From contig MLAK01000695.1 in NCBI GenBank assembly GCA_001839685.1, forward strand, positions 1 through 64,000: 64,000 bases of DNA, read 5' to 3'. The DNA comes from Tritrichomonas foetus. Lineage: Eukaryota; Parabasalia; Tritrichomonadida; Tritrichomonadidae. Of this stretch, positions 11,558 through 21,571 are shown in pieces. A model generated the notes under the pieces. The model was not told the origin of the DNA and searched no databases. It saw only the letters and a program-made list of their open reading frames with translations. Position 1 is the first letter of the stretch; each line of letters starts with the position of its first letter. The translations under genes and the position numbers were made by a program.

Positions 11558-12023
11558 TCATACTATAATTTTGTTTTATATTAAAAATTACCATTGAATT
11601 TTTTCCACTTTTTCTTATATTGCATTTGAGTTTTACTTAGTCACATAGAAACAGATATACCAGTTCGAAAACTTTAGATTTAAAATACAATACATCTCAT
11701 TATTTTTTGGTGTGCCTATCCTAAATATTCATGATTTATTTTACAAAATACAATCTGTATTTTTATGGAAGCATTATCCAAGATACAATATTGCAAAATT
11801 TTGATATAAAAAGTATGATATTCAAGTATGAATGATTCTTAAGATTGTCATATCTTATGTTAATTATGAGCCTAATATTTTGATTCAAAATATTAAGAAC
11901 TACAAAAAATATGATTTATAATAAGAGATAAAAATAAAGAATTAATGTTAAATATATATAGTTTTATAATATATTACAATACAAACTCGCTCTATAAGCA
12001 TTTTTTCCTGCTATAGATTATCT
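11558..12023. other. Convergent intergenic region, no gene seen
   Basis: Very AT-rich DNA between two convergent genes. I see no ORF, RNA gene or repeat beyond A/T runs. Both transcripts should end here. Confidence 0.5.
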
Positions 12024-14408
12024 TTATTTTTTTTGATCAAGATCATCAGCTATAGATTTTTCATTCTCTTTTGTTACATTTTCGTCTAGTGTTACTTTAC
12101 ATTTTCTTGTGTAGTTATACATATTTTTATATTTTCTGACTTTTTCTGCCCATTGTCTGTCAATCTGTTCATTCAAATTTTGGGAAAGTAATTTTCCTGG
12201 TTTGAATAAAAAGAAAGCTGATTCATTTCCAAGAAAAATGTCTGAAAGCTCAAAAATAACACCATTAGTTGGAGCTCGAATTTTTTTAAATTCTTCATTC
12301 GATAAAACATTTCCTTGAATTGGGCAAATCGGCAACATTTCTTTGATCCACGACAAAATTGTGAAATAATGATCATTGATTTCAATTTTTCTGTGTCTTA
12401 GTTCATAAAAAACGCAATCGATTTCAAAAGCACGCATAAACATTTCTTTCTGTTTCTTTCTTTGTGATTTTTCATTCATTTTCTGAGACAAATTCAAATA
12501 ATTCCTCGTTGATTTATTCAAAGAGTTGTTTAGTGATTTATTAAATGAGTTATTTAGTAATTCATGAAAAGAGCTATTAAATGATCTATTAAGTGAGGTA
12601 TTTGGGGTAACATTCAGTGAAAAATTTTTAAGTTTATTAAATTCTTGATATATTAATTTCATTTCGTTATTCAAGTGTTTGATTATGGATAGAAATTCAT
12701 TACTTAATTGAATAGATACAGGTGGCTCGATTAAAGCAATTGGAAACAACATTTCTAAAACAGTAATTCCACTTTTGGTTTCATATTGAGATATTCCATG
12801 TTTTGCAAGAATTTTATCATCGATATCTATGATTTCTAAATTACACAAAATTTGTTGTTTTTCTGTAGTAATTTTATTCATATCATATTTGAAACGATGG
12901 TTCCAAAAAATTTTTAAAGCTGCAATCATTTGTGGAGTTATTTCATTGACATCAAATTCAAAAAACTTAGCAAAATCGTCTACCAAAGAAGGTGGATTCA
13001 AATTCAAAGATTTTATTGTCCCATCTTCATTTGTGTCATTTAAAATAAAATTCAGTAAATCAAAAGATTCTTTTGAGATTATTGAATATTTATCCGAAAA
13101 AACACCACATGTTAATAAATATAATAAAATATCTTCATCTTCATTTAATTTCTGAAGAATTGTTGAATCAAACGAAAAAGCAAGTCTAATTGATGATAAA
13201 AGAAAATAAATCAAATTTTTCATTTCTTCAAAACTCATTTTTTCCTTCTTTAGATCCAATTCATTATTGATATTTTTAAATATCTTTTTACTCGGATCTT
13301 CACTTCGGTTCTCTTTTTTGTTTTCATGTAAGCTGTAATATGAAAGGTTTCTTTTTACATTATGAATAAATTTGTCCTTTTTTGTTTGGTTTGGATATTT
13401 TAAATTTAAATTTATTTTTAAATTTTGATAAAATGGAATCTTTTCTTTTTTGTAATTCAGTGAATGATTTTCTAGTTTTTTTAAGCCTTTTTTAAATGAA
13501 AAAAATTCTTCATCACTTCTTCTGTCATTTTTAGATTTAGTTGCCAGCTGTCTTAAGTCATATAAATTTAAGGCGACGATAGCTGCAAAATGGAGAATTT
13601 TTTTTATTGCATTTGGAAACAAAGAAATGAATTCAGATAATAAATTTGAAAGAAATTCTCGAAAAGGAAGAAATTTGCAATTGTGAATCACAAAATCTAG
13701 AAATTTTTCTTTTGAAAACGAATCTTCAAATAAATATTCTTGAACTAGTTCATTCTTTATAATTGGCATGGATTTATTCGAACGAAGTGACTGAGAAAAT
13801 TGATTTCCTTGTTCAAAATTTGAAAATTTTCGAATTAAAATTGGTTTGTTAAAAATGTCAGAATCATTTGAATCTTGTAAGTCTTCTTCACCATCACTTG
13901 GACAAATTACACTTGTTTTATTTAAAAGGATTCCATTAGCTAAAAGTATATGTGGATGTGATCGGAGATAAGCTTCAAATATTCGACAAAAGTGGCCAAT
14001 AAACATAGAATTTTGATTGTTTTTCGAATCATTCATGAAATTTCTAAGTTTGAGAAAAAGACGCCTTTTTTTATCGGAAACAACAAGCTCTTGAAATTTT
14101 CGAGATGGATAACACAAAACATTTGAAGCATTTCTGTTGAGTTGAAATAAAACATGATGTGTTGGATTTTTATGAGATGATAATGCTAATTCTATTAATA
14201 AATCAAAATTAGGAAGATTTAGTTCTTCTTTTTTCATTTCTTCTGGAGGGAAGAAAAAATCTAAAAAGCTTGGTGCTTCATTTCGAAGCGTAGTTAACAA
14301 TTGCTCATGCTTTAGCACATCATATAGTGAGGGGCTTCTGGTTTTAATCATAAGAGTCAAATCATTTTGGTACTCAGTGCGAACAGGAGAAGAATTTTTA
14401 ACAAACAT
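12024..14408 (-). CDS. Probable SAPS-domain protein (PP6/Sit4 phosphatase regulatory subunit)
   Basis: This is a 794-residue protein starting at the ATG at 14408. An initiator-like CCATTTTT lies just upstream (+1 about 6 bases before the ATG). The N-terminal third looks like the SAPS family: a short helix (SLYDVLKHEQLLTTLRNE) followed by FLDFFFPPEEM, matching the pattern in which a helix leads to a FLxRPE-type turn. Two further helical blocks then follow, with a segment like FLDFVIHNCKFLPFREFL that matches the block preceding the phosphatase-binding repeats. Middle and C-terminal parts are rich in Lys, Asn and Ser, with an Asn/Ser/Leu repeat around residues 605-650. SAPS proteins anchor PP6-type phosphatases. 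The call rests on visual similarity only; another armadillo-type helical protein is possible. Confidence 0.5.
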   Translation of the reverse strand: MFVKNSSPVRTEYQNDLTLMIKTRSPSLYDVLKHEQLLTTLRNEAPSFLDFFFPPEEMKKEELNLPNFDLLIELALSSHKNPTHHVLFQLNRNASNVLCYPSRKFQELVVSDKKRRLFLKLRNFMNDSKNNQNSMFIGHFCRIFEAYLRSHPHILLANGILLNKTSVICPSDGEEDLQDSNDSDIFNKPILIRKFSNFEQGNQFSQSLRSNKSMPIIKNELVQEYLFEDSFSKEKFLDFVIHNCKFLPFREFLSNLLSEFISLFPNAIKKILHFAAIVALNLYDLRQLATKSKNDRRSDEEFFSFKKGLKKLENHSLNYKKEKIPFYQNLKINLNLKYPNQTKKDKFIHNVKRNLSYYSLHENKKENRSEDPSKKIFKNINNELDLKKEKMSFEEMKNLIYFLLSSIRLAFSFDSTILQKLNEDEDILLYLLTCGVFSDKYSIISKESFDLLNFILNDTNEDGTIKSLNLNPPSLVDDFAKFFEFDVNEITPQMIAALKIFWNHRFKYDMNKITTEKQQILCNLEIIDIDDKILAKHGISQYETKSGITVLEMLFPIALIEPPVSIQLSNEFLSIIKHLNNEMKLIYQEFNKLKNFSLNVTPNTSLNRSFNSSFHELLNNSFNKSLNNSLNKSTRNYLNLSQKMNEKSQRKKQKEMFMRAFEIDCVFYELRHRKIEINDHYFTILSWIKEMLPICPIQGNVLSNEEFKKIRAPTNGVIFELSDIFLGNESAFFLFKPGKLLSQNLNEQIDRQWAEKVRKYKNMYNYTRKCKVTLDENVTKENEKSIADDLDQKK

Positions 14409-14564
14409 AAAAATGGAATAGAAATTGGGTTATTTAAAAAATATAAAATATTTTACCATGATTATCACCACAAAATGAGCAAAATGTAATCACAAGGGGC
14501 AGAATTCACTCGATATTTTGGACATGTTTTTTCTCTTGAGGAATTTCTTTTGATGTTAGCAGCG

Positions 14565-14650
14565 CCGCTCTTAGCTCAGTGGTAGAGCATGTGACTGTAG
14601 AATTACGGTTGGTTATCACAGGGTCGCCGGTTCGATTCCAGCAGCGCGGA
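14565..14650 (+). tRNA. tRNA-Tyr (anticodon GUA) with a 14-nt intron
   Basis: A cloverleaf can be drawn by hand. The acceptor strand is 14565-14571, the D arm has GCTC pairing with GAGC, and the anticodon stem TGTGA pairs with TCACA (14616-14620). Anticodon GTA is at 14597-14599. The T arm GCCGG-TTCGATT-CCAGC is at 14626-14642, and the discriminator A is at 14650. Sixteen bases separate the anticodon from the 3' anticodon stem, so after leaving positions 37 and 38 an intron of about 14 bases (14601-14614) remains in the canonical place; tRNA-Tyr introns are common in eukaryotes. The A and B boxes for RNA polymerase III are present and a run of 15 T follows at once (14652-14666). Two oddities are a C-A mismatch in the T stem and a U-C mismatch in the acceptor stem. 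Confidence 0.9.
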
Positions 14651-14651
14651 A

Positions 14652-14666
14652 TTTTTTTTTTTTTTT
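14652..14666 (+). terminator. RNA polymerase III terminator of the tRNA-Tyr gene
   Basis: A run of 15 T begins two bases after the discriminator base of the tRNA. Runs of T on the non-template strand terminate RNA polymerase III. Its presence supports transcription of this tRNA copy. Confidence 0.85.
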
Positions 14667-15012
14667 AACTCATTTTACGAATTGGAGTTCTTATGACTGA
14701 CAATAATTTTTAATTGGTACCTTAATAATGATACTCTATTCGTCCTTCATATCTTTACTTTCTCAGTAGCAGTAAGTCTGTGAATTGGCCACGATAATTT
14801 CGATGCTGTCACTTTAATTTCCATATTTTATTTTGATGATTAAAAACATCACAAAATATGTAACGCTGATCAATGATAAAAATCGGCCCACTATTAAATA
14901 AAAGCCCTTTAATGATAACATCAAAATTATTGAATTTATTATAAAAGGTATTGAAAAAGTTAAATTCTTTCAGAAAAAACTCAAAATTTTCAATCCGCGT
15001 TTGTCATTTATC
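14667..15012. other. Intergenic, no gene seen
   Basis: AT-rich spacer between the tRNA terminator and the ankyrin relic. No ORF or repeat is evident. Any old promoter of the ankyrin gene would be here. Confidence 0.4.
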
Positions 15013-16236
15013 ATGTTTTTTCCTTTTGAAATGTACCTCTGTCTTCAAGAAGACAATGAAAAGCATTTGATGGATTGTATATCACATAATTTGAATATTG
15101 ATATGATTTTCCCTCGAGATTGGAAAGGTGAAAATGAAATTCTTTCCCATAGGCCATCATTATTAGGAATGGCTGCTTTTTATTGTGCTATTAAATGTTT
15201 TAGATTATTAATTGCCAATGGTGCCACTATTACTACTAAAGATGAAGCTTCAACATCAATTGCATCATTTTCTGCAGCAGGAGGATCAATAGATATTTTA
15301 ACTATATTAAATGAATTTGATGTAGACTTCTCTAATTCACTTAGGTATGCAGCCATGTATGGAAAAACTGAGGCTTTCTTTTGGATTTATAATAATCGAT
15401 TTAATCAAAGAGAACTTTTTCAAACCATCGTGCTTGTAAAGGAGGTCACTTCGATGTTGTAAAAAAATTATGTGAATTTCCTCGGATAAATATTAATTCA
15501 AAAGATACGTATATGGTAACACCATTACATTTAGCTGTACAATCTGATTCATCAGATATAATTACTTATCTTTTATCATTACCAAATATTCTTAAATTAC
15601 CAGAAGATATTGTTTCTTCTTTCATTTCTTTATTGTGTTTCATTTTTCAAATTTTAAAAAGTTTTGATGATGATTTTATACAACACCTTTCCACATAGCT
15701 GCATCGTTTGGAACAATTACAACCATTCGAATATTTGCGAACTTCCCAAACATTAACATCAATTCAAAAAATAATATTGGAATTTAATATGATTTCTGAT
15801 TATACTGCCCTTCATATGGCAACACATAGAGGAAGACCAGAAATTGTGTGTATTTTATTATCACTTGATGGAATAGACATTAATTCCCAAGATGAAAAAA
15901 TGATGACACCATTACATATTGCAGCAAATAAGGGAAAGTTTGAAGTATTGAAATTACTTTTAGACGATCCAAATATTAATGTTAACTTACAAAATAGTGA
16001 TGGCATTATATAAATCAAATTATCGAACACCATTGCATTTAGCAGTAATAAAAAATGATGAAAAATGTGTAAATGCTCTTCTATCATATAGTGCAATTAA
16101 TGTCACAATTAAAGATCATAACGGCATTTTTTAAAATATATTTTATAAATCACCAATTGATTACACTTCATCGAAAATAATACATGATAAAATTTATGAA
16201 AAAAGACTAGAGCAATCATCTTGTAATATTGCATAG
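15013..16236 (+). pseudogene. Decayed ankyrin-repeat protein gene
   Basis: Ankyrin-type repeats run through this stretch but in shifting frames. An intact opening frame from the ATG at 15013 gives about 149 residues and stops at 15462. The reading continues in another frame (CKGGHFDVVKKL, then TPLHLAVQSDS) to about 15660, and shifts again at TPFHIAASFG near 15685. It resumes from about 15790 with TALHMATHRGRPEIV and TPLHIAANKG, breaks at 16013, and ends with TPLHLAVIKND and further stops to 16236. At least four frameshifts or stops separate the pieces. Large ankyrin families are common in trichomonads and many copies are dead. An intron explanation is unlikely, because no intron-type 3' signal sits at the breaks. 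Confidence 0.85.
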
Positions 16237-16546
16237 ACGATGAAAACTCACATGAGAAAATCGAAATGATTTCATAAATCGCACGAAATTGACCATTAAT
16301 AAACTTTTTCAAAGTAATTATTCATTTGCTCTCATTCATCACTTTGATGTCGAATTTGAAAAGTAAAAAAAGTTTTCAAACATTTCACTATGAATAACTT
16401 GATTAAACATATTTTTGTCTCAAAATTCCACCCACAACTTCCCGTGTTTCATCCAGTTAATACTTTTTTGTCATGATTTTTTTTCCTATTCTTGTTGAGG
16501 GAAAAATGGATAAATGTGATGTGACATTGTGGGCCTCTACGACTCA
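16237..16546. other. Intergenic, no gene seen
   Basis: AT-rich DNA downstream of the ankyrin relic. No coding frame with recognisable content is present. Confidence 0.4.
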
Positions 16547-16643
16547 TTCGGTCATTGGAGGAGGTGCTGCGAGTGAACTAAGCTCCAGTTCATTGTGCTC
16601 CCTCTGCCACTTTCAACTCGCCACGCCTCATCCAATGACCGAA
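16547..16643. repeat. Long imperfect hairpin (about 31-bp stem) in GC-richer DNA
   Basis: The left arm 16547-16577 and right arm 16612-16643 are inverted repeats: 13 perfect pairs (TTCGGTCATTGGA), then a further helix with one G-U pair, a few mismatches and one bulge. About 27 of 31 positions pair. The 34-base loop region can form a smaller alternative hairpin (TGAACT with AGTTCA around 16574-16593). The block is clearly less AT-rich than its flanks. It could be a structured RNA gene, a foldback element, or the remains of one. A 110-codon frame that crosses it has no protein-like content. Confidence 0.7.
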
Positions 16644-17383
16644 GTGACCCAAAGAACAAGCAAAGTTCACATAACATTAGCTAATTATGCTTCCCTCACT
16701 TTTGACCTTTATTTGACCTTGATTTTACATTTTGCCAATCACATAATAAATGGGATTACTTTTTTTAAAGTACATACTCCTCTGTTGATGAAAATGATGA
16801 GCTAACTCGTTCATCCTAACCTCGATAGGGTATTAATAAAAGAGGTAGCTCAATTAACCAAAAGGAATTTGTAAATATTTAGTTTTCTCACCAATAGAAA
16901 TTTCTATATAATAAGAAAAAGAAGATTATTTCAATTTTGAATAATATAGATTTTTTTGTATATATTCAATTGCGTCTTTAAAGATTTTGCATGAAATTCC
17001 CAGAGTTGAAAATCCACTCAAATATTTTTTTTTCACAATTCAATTTGAGATACCATATACAAAAAGTAGAAATACACAACAATCATTATTTTTCCTCTGC
17101 GAATAAATATGTCTTCCTCCTATCAAGAATGGTACATCTGAAAAAATATCAAAACTGGGAATAAAATATTTTTTGTAAATTAAATCAATTTTTGAGGAGT
17201 TGAGTGAAATGAAGTAAAACACTATCATTGAAAAAAACTACGAAAAAAAAGAAAAATTGAAAGAAATATAACTAAGATTTAAAAATAATAGAAAAAAAGA
17301 ACTGAAAATTTATGAAAATGAATACTCATTGAAATTGATGTTTTCAAAAGTGGAGAAACAACAATTTATTTTGGGGAATCTGG
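16644..17383. other. Intergenic, no gene seen
   Basis: AT-rich spacer between the hairpin and the pseudokinase gene. It ends in A-rich DNA before the ATG at 17384. No other gene or repeat was found. Confidence 0.4.
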
Positions 17384-18502
17384 ATGAGCATATCCGGGGT
17401 CGCAAGAGAAGCTCCCCGACAGATTTCAACAGGACAATTCGGCACGACTTTTCTCGAGTTTGATATCATCACAGGAAATCGATACATTGTCAAATATATC
17501 GAAAAAGATCTCCTCGATAAATATTCTTTGCAGCCAACCTTTCACAAATACATTCAATCGGTTCAAAACATATCGTCGCCTTTTATCCAGCACTTCAATG
17601 AAATCACGGAAACAGAAAATCAAATTATCCTAAAGCGATTATTTATCACCGGTCTTAATCTTTACGATTATGTTGCTCAAATGTGCCAAATTGGAGATGT
17701 TAACATCCTTTATGTCTTCTGGAAAGTTGTTGTTCGCACTTTTCAGCATCTTCATCGATATTGCGTTTATCCAAATTTTATAAAGCCATCGAATATTTTC
17801 GTAATTAGCGGCAATAAAATCGTCATTACTGATCTTTACCAGCAGCCAAACAGCTTTACTGCAAGTAACAAAAATATCAAAATGAACGAACTTGCTTTTT
17901 TTCCACCAGAATTCATTACCGGAAACTACACTCTTGGAGCTGAAAGTGATTTTTGGTTTTTGGGTGTTTTACTCTATTTTATGGTGTCAGGAAAAATTCC
18001 ATGGCACACCAAAAACATCATGCATATGAGCAGTCAAATCACTAAAGGTGATATAAGTAGTATTGAAGAAGATGAAGAAATTGAAAATGATGTTAAAGTC
18101 ATTATCTCGAAAATATTAAAAATAGAACCTTTCGAACGTATTACTGCTGATGATATACTCAATAATAAAAATCCAGGAGTTCATGTCCATGGGCGTCATC
18201 ATCATCATCATCACAGATCTCAAATTCATGGTTGTGGTAATCAAATTCAACCCGGATTAGTGATAAATGTTAACAGAGAAGGTGTAAGTCGCGCGCCACA
18301 TGGATATTCACCAGGCTGTTCGACAAGAAGTAGCATCAAAACATCAGGAATATCCAATTTGACAACTTCAGTAGGATCCTTCAATGACACAACACTTCAG
18401 AAGGCGGGAATGACAGTAACAAGGGCTATGGTAAAGGTAAAACTCCAGTATGCACTACCACTACAACAGACAGCCATGAGAAGCCAAATTTTGCTGTCTT
18501 AG
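17384..18502 (+). CDS. Protein pseudokinase with His-rich C-terminal region
   Basis: This 372-residue protein has a kinase fold over about residues 12-265. A glycine-loop remnant (TGQFGTTF) is followed by the ATP-binding lysine K37 (YIVK). The catalytic loop is altered: the HRDLKPEN position reads YPNFIKPSN (residues 129-137), so the catalytic aspartate is replaced by asparagine. DFG has become DLY (150-152). The APE motif survives as FPPE (173-176) and the F-helix as SDFWFLG. The layout is closest to the CAMK/AMPK type, but it should be inactive or very weak. After the kinase fold comes a His-rich stretch (residues 267-277, with six His in a row) and a Thr/Ser-rich tail without a recognised domain. 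Such proteins usually act as scaffolds or allosteric partners. Confidence 0.8.
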   Translation: MSISGVAREAPRQISTGQFGTTFLEFDIITGNRYIVKYIEKDLLDKYSLQPTFHKYIQSVQNISSPFIQHFNEITETENQIILKRLFITGLNLYDYVAQMCQIGDVNILYVFWKVVVRTFQHLHRYCVYPNFIKPSNIFVISGNKIVITDLYQQPNSFTASNKNIKMNELAFFPPEFITGNYTLGAESDFWFLGVLLYFMVSGKIPWHTKNIMHMSSQITKGDISSIEEDEEIENDVKVIISKILKIEPFERITADDILNNKNPGVHVHGRHHHHHHRSQIHGCGNQIQPGLVINVNREGVSRAPHGYSPGCSTRSSIKTSGISNLTTSVGSFNDTTLQKAGMTVTRAMVKVKLQYALPLQQTAMRSQILLS

Positions 18503-18866
18503 ATTTATTCAGTTTTTTTGTTTGTTTGTTTGAATTTTATTTTTTATTTTGTCTTTTGTATTTAAAAATTATATAGATATATTTTTTACTATTATGGCTT
18601 TTTCCAATTATGGAAGTTTTGATCTATAAATTAATGTATGTCCAAATATTTCAATAAGAATTTTACATTGGTTTAATGTATAAGCGTTTCAATGCATGAT
18701 TGTTTTAGCGTTTTGTGTTCACTTTCCAATGTGAAGACATATTGGATAAAAAATATTTTTTAGGAGAAAATATATTAAAAACACATTACTTTGAAAGGCA
18801 TAATGACGTTATATTTTAGTAATTACAAGACATTAAAAAAACAATTTCGTGATAAGTTGTCACAAA
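18503..18866. other. Convergent intergenic region, no gene seen
   Basis: AT-rich DNA between the pseudokinase gene and the minus-strand propeller gene. It starts with a short TTTG repeat (18520s). It should hold both 3' ends; nothing else is evident. Confidence 0.4.
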
Positions 18867-21140
18867 TCAATCTTTTGTTACAGTCTCTATGTTGCTTGCG
18901 GGTTGTGGAATTGGCCATTTCTGAATAGAGGAATCATCAAAGATCGCCAAAACTGTATCAATTGGTCCATCAATCTTAGAATTGTAGCATTTAAGTGATG
19001 ATACTTTCTTACTAATTTTGGTTATTGTGGAAAATATCACTTTAAGTCCCTCACAGAAACAAATCAGTAATCGTGAATTTGTTGAAATAACAAATCTATC
19101 ATCATCAATTACTGCAAATCCAGTAATATTTCCTTTATCATGTGGAATTCTCTTTGTTGATTGATCTCGTGAAATATACCACACATTTCTGGAGAATGCA
19201 ACAAAGAGTCCACGTGAAGCAGCGCCATAGTATCTTGGTGGATTAGATATCTCAACAGTATCAAGTTTGTGACCACGCATATCAAAAACAGAAATAAATT
19301 TAGTACAAATTACATAAACAGTTTCATCAACAGCTGCAATTGCAAGAGGTTCATCAATATCTATAATAGATTGATGATCAACTGTAATGTCACGATGGAA
19401 ATATAATATAATTAATTCATTTCTTATTGTTAATGCAAAGAATCTATTTCCACTGCTGCAAACACCAATTACTCTGATTGGAATCTTTGCAATTAATTTC
19501 CTTTGAACGAAATTATAAATTCCTAGAGATTGGCTTGTAGCAAGTGCCAAAAGACCTGATCCAAAAGATGCAAAGTTGGCTGCTGGAAAACTAGGAAGTT
19601 TAATCCATTGGATGTTGTCTGCAGTTACAAGTCCAGTTGCTTCTCCCCATTCAACAACAGTAGAATCATCTGTGATATGCATTACTGACTTAACTGGTGA
19701 TTTAAATGGATTTACTGTAAAAATTGGACCTCGATCTTTCAGGGATGCCAAAATGAATAAGCCATCAGTGAATCCAGATGCAAGCGTAGTTTCAGAAAGT
19801 GAAAGAGCTAAACAAAGACTTTGTTGGAAAGTGAAACTATAAGGTTCACCAACAAATGAAGAAACATAAACTCGATTATCAACACTTGCAACAGCATAAT
19901 TCGTGCTTGAAATTGCAACAGCTGTAATTGCCGATTCCCAATTCTTTTCAAAAAGTAAATTCAAATCACCCTTTGAAACATTAGATTTTATGATGTGAAT
20001 TGAAGCTGTTGTTGCGACAATTATGAATTCTTCATTTTTCTGTCGAGCACTATTTGATGCGACAATTTTATGTGGTGCTTTCCAAACAGCACCTGAATTA
20101 GTCGTGACTTTATCTGTTTCAATTGAAGCAAACGCAAGCTGGGGTGGAGGTGGAGGAATTATAGGAAACGGATTAATGTTTGAAAGGCCACATCGGATTA
20201 AAATCGAATTATATTCTTCTAATCTGAAAAAGTGAGGAATTGGAAAAGTGAAACCAGAAACAGGGGAAATTAAAGAACCGTCTGCATTCAAGTATATAAA
20301 ATCAGTTCCATTCGTTTCGATTCTTACAGGTGGTTCATTTAAATTTGCTACATGTTTGAGACCATTTTTGGTCACTGATAAGAGCTGACCAGAATTAGTT
20401 GCAACATATGTCGTTCCATGGTAAAAGTTTGAGCAAGCGATGATATCATCACATTTGTCGATTTCATTCAATGGGAAAGCAGCAAAAACTTGATCTTCCT
20501 GCTTAAAGAAAAATGGTGATATGTATTGACTTTGATAGCTTAAAGTAATTGTTGTAGGTCCCTCATAAACACGGTTCTCATTAAAATCAACAAACCAGGT
20601 TGTTATTTGGCATGAATTTTCCGTTCGAATAAATGCGGAAAATGACGCCGAATTTGGAAAGGCCGAAAGTTGGTTTTCGAAAGCCGGCAATGCACACATT
20701 CGAACTACCCGAAGAACTTTTGGAGGTGGCCAGTTCACATTTGTGACATTTGTATCGTTTCGGGATAATCGAATTAATGTCCCATTTTCGAAAAGCAAAT
20801 GTGGCCTTCCCTGTGCATCAACGAGTAATGTATGACATAAAGTAACTTTGTCTTCAAGCGATGATGAAGAAAGAATTCTGAATTTGCCATTATTCAATAC
20901 GATTAAATGCGCGAATTGATCTTCTGTAACTACAACGAAACGTAGTGGCTTGGATTTATCGAATGGAGGAACACAAACGCTTACAATTGGCATTTTGAAT
21001 GTAGCGCGTGCAATTTCTTCGAGCGTGTGAAAATCGCCAACACGAAGCAAATCGAATTGATAATGAATGAAAATTGGACGATCCTCGTGAAATGCTGAGT
21101 AAAATTCGCCAAAAGAATCAAGGATTCGAATTGGATTCAT
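18867..21140 (-). CDS. Hypothetical protein, probable beta-propeller
   Basis: This is a 757-residue protein starting at the ATG at 21140, with a complete, unbroken frame. It has no signal peptide or membrane segment. The sequence consists almost entirely of short alternating hydrophobic strands, with recurrent patterns such as YAVASVDNRVYVSS, TLASGFTDGLFILAS and RFVISTNSRLLICF. These look like blades of one or two beta-propellers, although canonical WD dipeptides are missing. A proline-rich patch (IIPPPPPQ) lies near residue 330. Length and composition are reminiscent of coat, IFT or BEACH-type propeller proteins, but I do not recognise the family and assign no function. Confidence 0.6.
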   Translation of the reverse strand: MNPIRILDSFGEFYSAFHEDRPIFIHYQFDLLRVGDFHTLEEIARATFKMPIVSVCVPPFDKSKPLRFVVVTEDQFAHLIVLNNGKFRILSSSSLEDKVTLCHTLLVDAQGRPHLLFENGTLIRLSRNDTNVTNVNWPPPKVLRVVRMCALPAFENQLSAFPNSASFSAFIRTENSCQITTWFVDFNENRVYEGPTTITLSYQSQYISPFFFKQEDQVFAAFPLNEIDKCDDIIACSNFYHGTTYVATNSGQLLSVTKNGLKHVANLNEPPVRIETNGTDFIYLNADGSLISPVSGFTFPIPHFFRLEEYNSILIRCGLSNINPFPIIPPPPPQLAFASIETDKVTTNSGAVWKAPHKIVASNSARQKNEEFIIVATTASIHIIKSNVSKGDLNLLFEKNWESAITAVAISSTNYAVASVDNRVYVSSFVGEPYSFTFQQSLCLALSLSETTLASGFTDGLFILASLKDRGPIFTVNPFKSPVKSVMHITDDSTVVEWGEATGLVTADNIQWIKLPSFPAANFASFGSGLLALATSQSLGIYNFVQRKLIAKIPIRVIGVCSSGNRFFALTIRNELIILYFHRDITVDHQSIIDIDEPLAIAAVDETVYVICTKFISVFDMRGHKLDTVEISNPPRYYGAASRGLFVAFSRNVWYISRDQSTKRIPHDKGNITGFAVIDDDRFVISTNSRLLICFCEGLKVIFSTITKISKKVSSLKCYNSKIDGPIDTVLAIFDDSSIQKWPIPQPASNIETVTKD

Positions 21141-21571
21141 TAATTTTGGTGATTTTTGATTTTAATAATTTTGTGATAACTTTTTTTATGATGGAAAACG
21201 AACGTTTAAAATTAGTTTGGTTTTTATATGCTGCCAAATATATTATGAAAAAGTTTGACGACAAAGAAAGTGGATTCATGTCTTGTTGATATTGCTGATT
21301 TTAATTGACTCATTTATCGAAATATCCTTTTTAAAATCTGTGTTGATTAGAAAAAGTTCAATGTTTCATTTTTCCATCATATCATATTGTGATTCATCTT
21401 TATTTCATGAGCAAAGAATAATAAGTGTGATCTTCCTATTAATATACCTATCATATATATGAAGTTTTAAATGTATTTTATAAATCAAATAGTTCATATC
21501 ATCAGCTAAACACCAAATAATAATGTTATTTCGATTTATGTTCACTTTGAATAGTTTTTTCAATTCATATC
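21141..21571. other. Divergent intergenic region, no gene seen
   Basis: This AT-rich spacer separates two divergently transcribed genes and should contain both promoters. A short frame at 21074-21289 overlaps the upstream gene and has no recognisable content. Confidence 0.4.

Noticed and set aside
16473..16805. 110-codon plus-strand frame crossing the long hairpin
   Set aside because: Composition follows the inverted repeat, no domain or signal is seen, and the hairpin explains the sequence better.
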